In this document: positions 8,207 to 15,772 of the stretch, piece after piece
Numbering within the stretch: the first letter of the stretch is position 1
Layout: each line of letters starts with the position of its first letter
Source: SFLA01 sp045595785
GTDB taxonomy: Bacteria; Bacillota; Clostridia; Oscillospirales; CAG-382
DNA: 64,000 bases
Direction: 5' to 3'
Assembly (NCBI GenBank): GCA_045595785.1
Contig: JAZOBE010000037.1
Span: 32,956-96,955 of the forward strand
Notes under the pieces: generated by a model
Databases searched by the model: none
Told to the model about the DNA's origin: nothing
What the model saw: the letters and a program-made list of their open reading frames with translations, nothing else
Made by a program: the position numbers and the translations under genes

Positions 8207-9541
8207 TTAGAATTTCATCTTGTTTTCCAACTCTTCTTTCTTACTCTCGTATCCGGGCTTGCCGAGAAGAGCGAACATATTGCGTTTATACTCCTCTACA
8301 CCGGGCTGATCAAAGGGATTTACACCGAGAATGTATCCGCTGGCAGCACATGCAAGCTCAAAGAAATATATCATTTCGCCGAGAGTATGCTCACTTCTGG
8401 AATCGTATGTGAGCATAAGGTTGGGAACGTTTCCGTCCATATGAGCGAGGAGAGTACCGGTCATAGCGTGATCGTTAATCTCGTTCATGGTCATGCCGGC
8501 AAGATAGTTAAGCGTGTCGGTATTAAGCTCATCGTAAGGTACAGTAAGCGTATTTACGGGGTTTATCTGTCTTACAACAGTCTCAAACATAGTACGACTG
8601 CCATCCTGCACGAACTGACCGAGAGAGTGAAGATCGGTAGAGAATGCAACGGAAGCGGGGAAAATGCCCTTTCCTTCCTTGCCCTCGCTCTCACCGTAAA
8701 GCTGCTTCCACCATTCTGCCATAGAACGGAAAGCGCCCTCGTAGGAAGCAAGTATCTCTATACGCTTGCCCTGATTATACAGCGCGTTTCTGATAACCGC
8801 ATATCTGTATGCAATATTATCCAGACCGCCCGCAAAGCATTCCTCACGCATATCCTTTGCACCCTGCATAAGCGCATCTATATCACAGCCGGCAACAGCG
8901 ATGGGAAGCAGACCTACTGCGGTAAGCACGGAAAATCTTCCACCGATATCATCGGGAATAACGAAGGTCTCATATCCTTCGGCATCTGCAAAATTCTTGA
9001 GTGCGCCGCGTGCTTTATCGGTGGTGCAATAAATTCTATCGCGCAGTTCATCACGAGAATAACGCTTCTCAAGCTCACTTCTGATAAAGCGGAACGCCAA
9101 TGCGCTTTCGGTAGTAGTACCGGATTTGCTTATTACGTTTACGGACACTCTCTTGTCCTTGCACATTTCCAGAACTTCATTAAGATCGTCGCCGGAGAAG
9201 GAGTTTCCGGTAAAGTAAATATCGGGTGTCTTTTTGGAAAGACAGTTATAATTGGGAGAGCGGAGAAAATCTATTGCCGCCTTTGCGCCCAGATAACTTC
9301 CGCCGATACCGATAACGATAAGTGCGTCGCTTGTTTCGCAAATGCGATTTGCAGCCGCCTTAATACGCGCAAACTCTTCTTTATCATAATTCACCGGAAG
9401 GTCTATCCAACCCGTAAAATCGTGTCCCTTTCCGTTACGATTGCGTATATAGCCGTCTGCAGCCTTCAGAGAATCTGAAAGAGCCTCAACAGCACCGTTT
9501 TCAAGAAAAGAAAGAGCGTATTTATCATCTAAACGTATCAT
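8207..9541 (-). CDS. pgi: Glucose-6-phosphate isomerase
   Basis: A 444-residue phosphoglucose isomerase (glucose-6-phosphate to fructose-6-phosphate; glycolysis and gluconeogenesis). Landmarks are VIGIGGSYLGAKAA (76-89), the sugar-phosphate-binding ISKSGTTTE (around 137-145), GGRFSVLTAVG, and the late active-site region QPGVEEYKRNMF. Length matches the short Firmicutes form. It has its own perfect consensus promoter in the gap behind dacF and an AAGGAAG ribosome site, so it is not dependent on dacF transcription. Confidence 0.95.
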   Translation of the reverse strand: MIRLDDKYALSFLENGAVEALSDSLKAADGYIRNRNGKGHDFTGWIDLPVNYDKEEFARIKAAANRICETSDALIVIGIGGSYLGAKAAIDFLRSPNYNCLSKKTPDIYFTGNSFSGDDLNEVLEMCKDKRVSVNVISKSGTTTESALAFRFIRSELEKRYSRDELRDRIYCTTDKARGALKNFADAEGYETFVIPDDIGGRFSVLTAVGLLPIAVAGCDIDALMQGAKDMREECFAGGLDNIAYRYAVIRNALYNQGKRIEILASYEGAFRSMAEWWKQLYGESEGKEGKGIFPASVAFSTDLHSLGQFVQDGSRTMFETVVRQINPVNTLTVPYDELNTDTLNYLAGMTMNEINDHAMTGTLLAHMDGNVPNLMLTYDSRSEHTLGEMIYFFELACAASGYILGVNPFDQPGVEEYKRNMFALLGKPGYESKKEELENKMKF

Positions 9542-9576
9542 AATTAAAATAACTTCCTTTTTGTGAATTTCGTTCT

Positions 9577-9605
9577 ATTATATACTATAATACCCTTTTT
9601 GTCAA
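9577..9605 (-). promoter_or_regulatory. Consensus sigma-A promoter of pgi
   Basis: On the minus strand TTGACA (9605-9600), a 17-base spacer, and TATAAT (9582-9577): a perfect match to the vegetative consensus. It lies between the dacF stop and the pgi start and implies strong constitutive expression. Confidence 0.85.
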
Positions 9606-10790
9606 TTATATAAATCCGACAGCAGTACGTAATATTCTGAGTAAAAATTCGCCATATCCGATGCGGAAAATATCCTCTGCGGCGCAAAGCTCTGCGGTGG
9701 AAAGCAGTTCTCCGTCACGATATATATCTACTCTGCCAACAACTTGCCCCTTTTTGACCGGTGCGGTTATATCCTCAAATACGTTTATTCTTTGAGTTAT
9801 CTTGCCGCCGGTTCCTTTTTCCGTCAGAATTGAAGGAGGCGTATATTCCGCAGAAAGATAGTTATCGCTTCCGCCGGGAACGAAAATTTCCTCAACGTCC
9901 ATACGCTCGGGAGTTATTACAGAATAATTGGCAAAGCCGAAATCCAGCATCTTTTTCACGGTACCGAACCGCTCGTTACTGCTTTCTCCTCCCAGCACCA
10001 CGGCAACAAGATGCAATCCGTCACGCATAGCAGTGCCCGAAAGACAAAAGCCTGCGGCGTTGGTAAATCCCGTTTTCATTCCCGTTGCACCGTTGTAATA
10101 ACGTATAAGCTTATTCGTATTTGATAGGCCAAAGGCGCCGTCGCGGATGGTATCCATCCATACGGTGGTAAAATCCGTAACGTCCTTATGAGTAAGCAAT
10201 TCACGAGTCATAAAAGCGACGTCACGGGCACAGCTGTAATGCCCCTCTTCGTCCAGACCGTGCGGGTTTTTGAAGTATGTATTGGTCATTCCAAGCTGGG
10301 AAGCACGGTTGTTCATCATACCGACAAAGGTCTCTACGCTTCCTGCCACGTGCTCCGCAAGAGCCACGGTCGCATCGTTTGCCGAGGATATCATCATAGC
10401 CTTCATAAGGTCCCGCACTGTCATTTGCTCGTTTGGCTCAAGGTATACCTGGCTCCCACCCATTTGCGCCGCATGGTCACTTACGGTAACAATTTCGTCA
10501 TAAGTGATCTTTCCCGAATCGAGAGCTTCAAAAACCAGAAGTGAAGTCATGATTTTTGTAACCGATGCGATGGGGAGCTTTTCCTCCTCGTTTTTTGCAT
10601 AAAGCACGGTACCTGTAAGATAATCAGCAAGATATGCGCTTTTTACCTTGTAGTCACCGGTAAAGGCTGCTGTCTCAAACCAAAACTCTTCTGCAGGCTC
10701 GCTTTCGAATACTGACGTGCTTTCTGTTGCGCCTGCCTGCAAAGGAAATAAAATTACCGCCGCTAAAATAAAAATTAATAATCTTTTCAT
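9606..10790 (-). CDS. dacF: D-alanyl-D-alanine carboxypeptidase (PBP5/DacF type)
   Basis: A 394-residue low-molecular-weight penicillin-binding protein that trims the terminal D-Ala from peptidoglycan stem peptides. It has an N-terminal signal peptide (hydrophobic 4-19), the three active-site motifs SVTK (76-79), SAN (136-138) and KTG (239-241), then a PBP5 C-terminal beta domain and a hydrophobic/amphipathic tail (FLLRILRTAVGFI) for membrane attachment. An AAAGGAG site precedes ATG 10790. The gene is monocistronic and divergent from the small leader unit to the right. It could equally be called dacA/dacB; sporulation-specific use is not shown. Confidence 0.92.
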   Translation of the reverse strand: MKRLLIFILAAVILFPLQAGATESTSVFESEPAEEFWFETAAFTGDYKVKSAYLADYLTGTVLYAKNEEEKLPIASVTKIMTSLLVFEALDSGKITYDEIVTVSDHAAQMGGSQVYLEPNEQMTVRDLMKAMMISSANDATVALAEHVAGSVETFVGMMNNRASQLGMTNTYFKNPHGLDEEGHYSCARDVAFMTRELLTHKDVTDFTTVWMDTIRDGAFGLSNTNKLIRYYNGATGMKTGFTNAAGFCLSGTAMRDGLHLVAVVLGGESSNERFGTVKKMLDFGFANYSVITPERMDVEEIFVPGGSDNYLSAEYTPPSILTEKGTGGKITQRINVFEDITAPVKKGQVVGRVDIYRDGELLSTAELCAAEDIFRIGYGEFLLRILRTAVGFI

Positions 10791-10875
10791 TCGTTTATTA
10801 CTCCTTTCGCGTAAATTATATGCGACAAAAGAAAATAATATAAATAAATGAAATTGTTTTTGATAAAAGTCAATA

Positions 10876-10904
10876 TTGACAACTTGTTATTGCGGTGATA
10901 TAAT
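10876..10904 (+). promoter_or_regulatory. Perfect consensus sigma-A promoter of a leader unit
   Basis: TTGACA at 10876-10881, a 17-base spacer, TATAAT at 10899-10904. The -35 is embedded in a 12-bp palindrome GTCAATATTGAC (10869-10880). The expected start of transcription is near 10912, 24 bases before a 26-residue ORF. Confidence 0.88.
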
Positions 10905-10935
10905 GTGAAAAACTTTTTGGTGGAGAAACGCAACA

Positions 10936-11016
10936 ATGTTCGCTTATATTGCAAACAAACAGCAGGTACAGCTTGTGGTCAAAAAAGACAGCGAGCTTGT
11001 TTTGTTGCGTCTATAA
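10936..11016 (+). CDS. Candidate 26-residue leader peptide or small-RNA region
   Basis: ATG 10936 to TAA 11016 encodes 26 residues starting MFAYIANKQQ and ending ELVLLRL, with a TGGAG motif 11 bases upstream. The ORF is bracketed by a 9-bp inverted repeat: ACGCAACAA (10928-10936, which includes the A of the ATG) and TTGTTGCGT (11002-11010). A transcript from the strong promoter could fold the start codon into a stem. With the terminator at 11052-11097 the whole transcript would be about 185 bases. It may be a translated leader, a regulatory RNA, or both. I recognise no family. Confidence 0.4.
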   Translation: MFAYIANKQQVQLVVKKDSELVLLRL

Positions 11017-11051
11017 TCCCGAACAAAAAAGGTTTTATACGAAGACAATAA

Positions 11052-11097
11052 AAACGGTTAAAAGCTCGGTAAATGAGCTTTTAACCGTTTATTTTTT
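11052..11097 (+). terminator. Strong intrinsic terminator / possible attenuator
   Basis: A perfect 16-bp stem (AAACGGTTAAAAGCTC at 11052-11067 with 11075-11090), a 7-base loop, then ATTTTTT. I see no further promoter between it and the methyltransferase at 11199, so that gene may depend on read-through, as in attenuation control. Confidence 0.85.
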
Positions 11098-11119
11098 AAT
11101 TTAAAAGGAGGTGTTATTC

Positions 11120-11236
11120 GTGCCGGAACAGCAAGACCGCCGCCAAAACAGCGAAGAGTGCCAACAAAGTAATTCTAAATTTACAAAGGAGAAGGAAAAT
11201 GAAAACTATCGACAAAGAAGTTCTGGCAGGATATAA
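11120..11236 (+). CDS. Candidate 38-residue ORF overlapping the methyltransferase start
   Basis: GTG 11120 is preceded at 8 bases by a near-perfect Shine-Dalgarno (AAAAGGAGGTG). The frame runs 38 codons to TAA 11234-11236, overlapping the methyltransferase start (11199) in a different frame. The product would be very polar (Q, N, R, E, S rich), unlike a folded domain. Its worth lies in the ribosome site: it may be a translated leader coupling ribosome passage to the methyltransferase start. No homology is recognised. Confidence 0.35.
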   Translation: MPEQQDRRQNSEECQQSNSKFTKEKENENYRQRSSGRI

Positions 11237-12083
11237 CTCCGGAATAGAAAAAGGCCGTTTACACAAAGGATTAGGACTTATCGAATTCGAGCGAACAAAA
11301 GAAATATTACTGGAAACTTTGCCGCCTGCGCCTGCGGTTATATACGATATCGGAGGCGGTTACGGAGAATACGCCTGCTGGTTGGCAACGCTTGGATATG
11401 ACGTGTATTTATACGATATTGCAAAAAGAAATATAGAGATGGCGCGAGAATTAGAAACGGAGACTGGCGGAAAATTAGCTTTAGCAGAAGTTGCAGATGC
11501 GCGCAGTATTCCACGTCCCGATAAGAGCGCCGACGCGATACTTTTGTTCGGACCATTATATCACATCACCGAATACAGCGAAAGAATTCTGTGCCTTAAA
11601 GAATGCAAACGTTTGCTTAAACCAGGCGGAATGCTTTATACTGCCAACATTACTTGTTTTGCCACTACTTTAAAATACGTTGCAAGATATGATACCGACT
11701 CAAAACTTGACGACGATGAGTTTTACGCCACACTTGAAACAACGGTAAAAACCGGAATTCACACCAAAAAACCTATGGGGCTAGCATATTTTCACAGACC
11801 TGATGAAATAAAAAACGAGCTGGAAAACGTAAGCTTTAATGATATTGACATCAGAGGTGTTATCGGCCCCTGCTGGCTTATAAGAAATCTTGACGAAGCG
11901 TGGCATGACGAACACAAACGCGAAAGTATAATGCGTGTCGTGCGTCTGCTCGAAAAAGAAGAAAGCCTTATGGGACTTTCCACTCATTTTATAACTATTT
12001 CTAAAAAAAAAGAGTCGCTTTATGATAACTCTGCGTATTGCACAACGAATAAAATCACAACAAAAAATCCCGCTCATCACTGA
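11199..12083 (+). CDS. Class I SAM-dependent methyltransferase
   Basis: A 294-residue methyltransferase. Motif I is VIYDIGGGYGEYA (47-59), the acidic end of strand 2 is YLYDI, motif post-I gives ADARSIP, and LLKPGGMLYTANI is the UbiE-like motif. The last 90 residues form a variable substrate region ending in a polar tail. An AAAGGAGAAGG site precedes ATG 11199. The substrate is unknown; the UbiE/BioC-like core appears in small-molecule and antibiotic-modifying enzymes. It is preceded by an attenuator-like leader and overlaps the minus-strand terminator of the next gene at its 3' end. Confidence 0.8.
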   Translation: MKTIDKEVLAGYNSGIEKGRLHKGLGLIEFERTKEILLETLPPAPAVIYDIGGGYGEYACWLATLGYDVYLYDIAKRNIEMARELETETGGKLALAEVADARSIPRPDKSADAILLFGPLYHITEYSERILCLKECKRLLKPGGMLYTANITCFATTLKYVARYDTDSKLDDDEFYATLETTVKTGIHTKKPMGLAYFHRPDEIKNELENVSFNDIDIRGVIGPCWLIRNLDEAWHDEHKRESIMRVVRLLEKEESLMGLSTHFITISKKKESLYDNSAYCTTNKITTKNPAHH

Positions 12084-12092
12084 GCGGGATTT
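12062..12092 (-). terminator. Intrinsic terminator overlapping a plus-strand stop codon
   Basis: AAATCCCGCTCA (12065-12076) pairs with TGAGCGGGATTT (12081-12092). On the minus strand the stem is followed by a clean run of Ts, so it terminates the AlgX-like lipoprotein gene. Its right arm contains the TGA stop (12081-12083) of the convergent methyltransferase. Confidence 0.85.
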
Positions 12093-12103
12093 GGTTTTAG
12101 TTA

Positions 12104-13513
12104 TTATTTAACAAGATCGGTAAGGTTATTTTCGTCAACGATAACGATAACGTAATCTACAACGGATTTACCTGCGGAAGCATGTCTGCCTGCGTCGGTA
12201 AGGTTAACAACATAGTCGCCGGAAACGCCGAGCATACAGTTATTGAAGCGTTCTGCAACGTAATCAATAAACATAGCAGAGCTGTCATCACGGTAGATCA
12301 TTGCGGAAGGAAGATTATCACGCTCGGTACAGAAGTAGAGACGGCTGAGAACGCTGGTCTTGCCCTCTGCTGCGTCGCCGTTAATAATCTGGCAACTGTC
12401 CTCAGAAGCATATTTCTGGAGTTTGGACAGATTGGTGGTGGTCAGCTTAAGACGGTGAGCGGAGTCGCCCATATCAAGAGAGAACTTGGGAGACAGAGTT
12501 ACACGCTTCTCGGTAAGAGTATCTACGTCGAACTGACCGTAAACAGCAAGGTTACCGCCTACAGACAGAGTCTCATCGGAAACATTAAACTGATCAAGAC
12601 CGTGAGGAGCTGCATCAGGGAACTTAACTGCGATGTGGTTCATAAGCTCGGTATAAACAAGGTAACCTGCGTAATCGGTGATATGGCTATCAGTCTTATT
12701 GTAAAGAAGATAACCGTCGTCCTTATGCTGCTCAAAAATATCGCGCATATCAATAAGGGTTACGTTGGATCTGTCAAGTGCACCGGAAACCTGATCGTAA
12801 AGAGTATTATAAGTTTCCTTCTTCGCGGTTTCGGGCAGATAATCGGAATAGGTCATAGCAGCATTGGGGATGAGAACGTAAATGATCTCAACATCATATG
12901 CGCCTGCACGGTTTTCCAGAGCGGTAAGCTGTGCGTTAAGAGTGTTGTTTACGAAATTATCGATCTTGGAAACGGTGCTGAGGTTCAGACCGCAGTAATT
13001 CTCGATAGTCTCGCGGAAGAAGAGATAGCCGTCCTTACCGAGAACTACTTCGAATTCATCGGTACGGGTCTCTGCCATAGCATCACGCTCAACAACGATC
13101 TCACGAGCAGTACTTTCCTTCTTGCCATCTACAACTGCAGTAATGGAGAGAGAACGGGAATCTCTGCCGTTAAGATCATACTCAAGGATGTAGTAACCGT
13201 TAAGAGACTTAACGGAAACGGAATCCACGGGGCTGGTAGCGGTAACTACCGCGCCTTCTTCGCAAGAGCCGCTGATAACAACGATCTCGGGAGAGCTGTT
13301 AACTACAGAAGTTACAGTAGGACGTGCGGTATATCCTTCCTCTGTGGGAGGCTCGGATTCTACTTCATTATCATCGACGGGATCGGAAAACTCAAGAGGA
13401 GGAACCTCGTTGATGGAAGAATCGGAAAAGTTAACGCAGGATGTCAAAAGCACCGCAGTCAACAACAGTACGGCAAGCACTGTTGCCAAAGAATATCTCT
13501 TAAAGCTTGACAT
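12104..13513 (-). CDS. AlgX/AlgJ-like (SGNH-type) lipoprotein
   Basis: A 469-residue lipoprotein: signal peptide with lipobox LLTSC and Cys26, an acidic Glu/Pro-rich linker (about 30-60), a beta-sandwich-like domain (65-145), then a domain starting GKDGYLFF (159-166), typical of the AlgX/AlgJ/DHHW SGNH-like acyltransferase family. The usual TDxHW element appears as KTDSHITDYAG (273-283), so the catalytic His is kept but the following aromatic is not. Family members transfer acetyl groups to exopolysaccharide outside the membrane. No acyltransferase partner is adjacent; the MBOAT/DHHW pair lies at 47-49.5 kb. Confidence 0.7.
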   Translation of the reverse strand: MSSFKRYSLATVLAVLLLTAVLLTSCVNFSDSSINEVPPLEFSDPVDDNEVESEPPTEEGYTARPTVTSVVNSSPEIVVISGSCEEGAVVTATSPVDSVSVKSLNGYYILEYDLNGRDSRSLSITAVVDGKKESTAREIVVERDAMAETRTDEFEVVLGKDGYLFFRETIENYCGLNLSTVSKIDNFVNNTLNAQLTALENRAGAYDVEIIYVLIPNAAMTYSDYLPETAKKETYNTLYDQVSGALDRSNVTLIDMRDIFEQHKDDGYLLYNKTDSHITDYAGYLVYTELMNHIAVKFPDAAPHGLDQFNVSDETLSVGGNLAVYGQFDVDTLTEKRVTLSPKFSLDMGDSAHRLKLTTTNLSKLQKYASEDSCQIINGDAAEGKTSVLSRLYFCTERDNLPSAMIYRDDSSAMFIDYVAERFNNCMLGVSGDYVVNLTDAGRHASAGKSVVDYVIVIVDENNLTDLVK

Positions 13514-13553
13514 TGAAAAATAACCTCATTTCTTGGTAGTAAAACGTATGGAA

Positions 13554-15632
13554 TTATTCGTCGGAGGCGTTTCTCTTTGCTTCCTCGACTACTTTCTGAA
13601 CGATGTTGGAAGGAGCTTCCTCGTATCTAAGGAACTCAAAGGTGTATACGCCTCTGCCCTGAGTCATAGCACGGAGCTGGATAGCGTAGGTGCTCATTTC
13701 AGCGGAGGGAACCTCTGCCTCAACGATGGTGTAACCCTTACGGTCGGGAGACTGATCGGTACCTGCAATTCTGCCGCGGCGCTTGTTAAGATCGCCGATG
13801 ATATCACCCATCATATTATCGGGGATAAGAACGCGGAGCATACCTACAGGCTCAAGAAGAACGGAGTTGTCCTTAAGACCTTCCTTGAATGCAAGGTTTG
13901 CAGCAAGCTTGAAGGACATTTCGGAAGAGTCAACGTCATGGTAAGAACCGTCAAACAGGTTTGCCTTAAGACCAATAACGGGATAGCCTGCAAGAACACC
14001 CTTCTGCATGGATTCCTGAAGACCCTTTTCAATTGCGGGGAAGAAGTTCTTGGGAACTGCACCGCCGACAACAGTCTCGGTAAAGAGGAGACCGTCTTCG
14101 TCGTGACGGGAGAATTCGATCTTAACGTCACCGTACTGACCGTGGCCGCCGGACTGCTTCTTATGTTTACCCTGAACGGACTTGGGACGCTTAATGGTCT
14201 CTCTGTAAGCTACCTTAGGAGTATCCAGATCAACGCTGGTGCCGAAGCGGTTCTTAAGCTTGCTTACGATAACGTCAAGGTGCATATCGCCGAGACCGAA
14301 CAGACACATCTGCTTGGTTTCTGCGTTGTTTACGTATTTAACGGTAAGGTCTTCCTCAAGAAGCTTGGAAATACCGGAGGAGATCTTGTCCTCGTCGCCC
14401 TTTGCCTTGGGAACCAGAGCCATGCTCAGATAAGGGGTGGGGAACTCTACGGGCGCGTAGGCCATACCAAGCTGAGCGTTGGTGGAAAGAGTATCGTTGG
14501 TATTGGTGTTTGCAAGCTTTACGGTTACGCCGATATCACCGAAGCAAAGCTCGTCAACATCAGTTTCCTTCTTACCTGCAAGAGTAACGATACGTGCGAT
14601 CTTTTCAGTCTGACCGGAAGAAATGTTGGTGAGAACGGTATCCTTCTTAAGAGAACCGTTGAGCACCTTGAAGTAGCTCTTCTTACCGAACTGGTCAGCA
14701 ACAGTCTTGAATACGAATATAGAGGTATCACCGGTCTCCTGAGAAGCAACTGCCTTCTTGTTGCCCTCGCTGTCGATCATGGTTTCATCATGACGGTCGC
14801 TGGGAGAAGAGAAGGAAGCGGCGATAACGTTCATAAGGGTTCTTACGCCTGCGAGAGTGAACGCAGAGCCGGAGAATACGGGAGCGATGGTACCGCTGAT
14901 AAGACCTGCGTTCATAGCAGTGGTCTTTTCATCAATAGTAAGAGATTCTTCGTTGAAGAGAACCTTTTCAATAAGCTCGTCAGAAGTTTCTGCGAGAGAT
15001 TCGTCCAGCATCTTCTTGTATGCATCTACGGTATCCTGCATATCTGCGGGAAGAGTTGCGGGGTTGGGCTTGCCGCTCTTATCAAAGGTGAAAGCTTCTT
15101 CGGTAAGAAGGTTATAGAAGCCCATGTCTGCCTTACCCTCGTGATAAGGTACGAATACAGGACATACGGTGTTACCGAACAGATCACGCAGCTGACCGAA
15201 CACACGCTCAAAGTTTGCGTTTTCATCGTCCATCTTATTTACGAAGAACGCCTTGGGAAGCTTGCCTGCAAGATCCCAGCAAAGCTCGGTACCAACCTTG
15301 GGACCGGACTTACCGTCTACTACCAGAACAGCGGTACCGACAACGCGGAGCGCCTGTCTTACTTCACCAACGAAATCGAAGGTGCCGGGAGTATCCATAA
15401 GGTTGATCTTTACACCCTGCCACTCAAAGTTAGCAAGAGATGCGGAAACGGATATATTACGTCTTATCTCCTCGGGATCATAGTCCATTACGGTGTTGCC
15501 GTCTGCAGTCTTACCGAGACGGTCAGTCACCTTGGACAAATACAGCATGGATTCGGCAAGAGAAGTCTTACCGTCGCCGCCGTGACCCAGCAAGCAGATA
15601 TTACGAATTTTGTCAGAAGTATATTTTGCCAT
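13554..15632 (-). CDS. EF-G-like translational GTPase (FusA2-type paralogue)
   Basis: A 692-residue protein with full EF-G architecture (G domain, domain II, III, IV and V). The G1 loop reads GHGGDGKTS (16-24) rather than GHIDAGKTT; G3 is DTPG (80-83) and G4 NKMD (132-135). The altered P-loop and the DPEE segment place it with the EF-G paralogues often called FusA2 or EF-G-like, not the canonical factor that sits with rpsL/rpsG. Role is not settled; ribosome binding is likely given intact domains. A TTGAAT-17-TATAAT promoter and GGAGG site precede it. Confidence 0.85.
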   Translation of the reverse strand: MAKYTSDKIRNICLLGHGGDGKTSLAESMLYLSKVTDRLGKTADGNTVMDYDPEEIRRNISVSASLANFEWQGVKINLMDTPGTFDFVGEVRQALRVVGTAVLVVDGKSGPKVGTELCWDLAGKLPKAFFVNKMDDENANFERVFGQLRDLFGNTVCPVFVPYHEGKADMGFYNLLTEEAFTFDKSGKPNPATLPADMQDTVDAYKKMLDESLAETSDELIEKVLFNEESLTIDEKTTAMNAGLISGTIAPVFSGSAFTLAGVRTLMNVIAASFSSPSDRHDETMIDSEGNKKAVASQETGDTSIFVFKTVADQFGKKSYFKVLNGSLKKDTVLTNISSGQTEKIARIVTLAGKKETDVDELCFGDIGVTVKLANTNTNDTLSTNAQLGMAYAPVEFPTPYLSMALVPKAKGDEDKISSGISKLLEEDLTVKYVNNAETKQMCLFGLGDMHLDVIVSKLKNRFGTSVDLDTPKVAYRETIKRPKSVQGKHKKQSGGHGQYGDVKIEFSRHDEDGLLFTETVVGGAVPKNFFPAIEKGLQESMQKGVLAGYPVIGLKANLFDGSYHDVDSSEMSFKLAANLAFKEGLKDNSVLLEPVGMLRVLIPDNMMGDIIGDLNKRRGRIAGTDQSPDRKGYTIVEAEVPSAEMSTYAIQLRAMTQGRGVYTFEFLRYEEAPSNIVQKVVEEAKRNASDE

Positions 15633-15679
15633 TACAATTTTTCCTCCGTATAATGTTTACGTTAAAAATCTAACAATTT

Positions 15680-15708
15680 ATTATATAATAATATTCCAAA
15701 TTATTCAA
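15680..15708 (-). promoter_or_regulatory. Promoter of the EF-G-like gene
   Basis: Minus strand: TTGAAT (15708-15703), 17-base spacer, TATAAT (15685-15680). It lies about 50 bases before the start at 15632. Confidence 0.75.
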
Positions 15709-15772
15709 GAGTCTTTTTTGAGCATACAGCTGTTGAGAATGTAAATTCGAAAAGATGTTTTTTGTGCAAATG

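Noticed and set aside
13533..15653. A 706-codon open frame on the plus strand
   Set aside because: It is exactly antisense to the EF-G-like gene, lacks any recognisable domain, and has Cys/His/Leu-rich shadow composition produced by the codon bias of the real gene.
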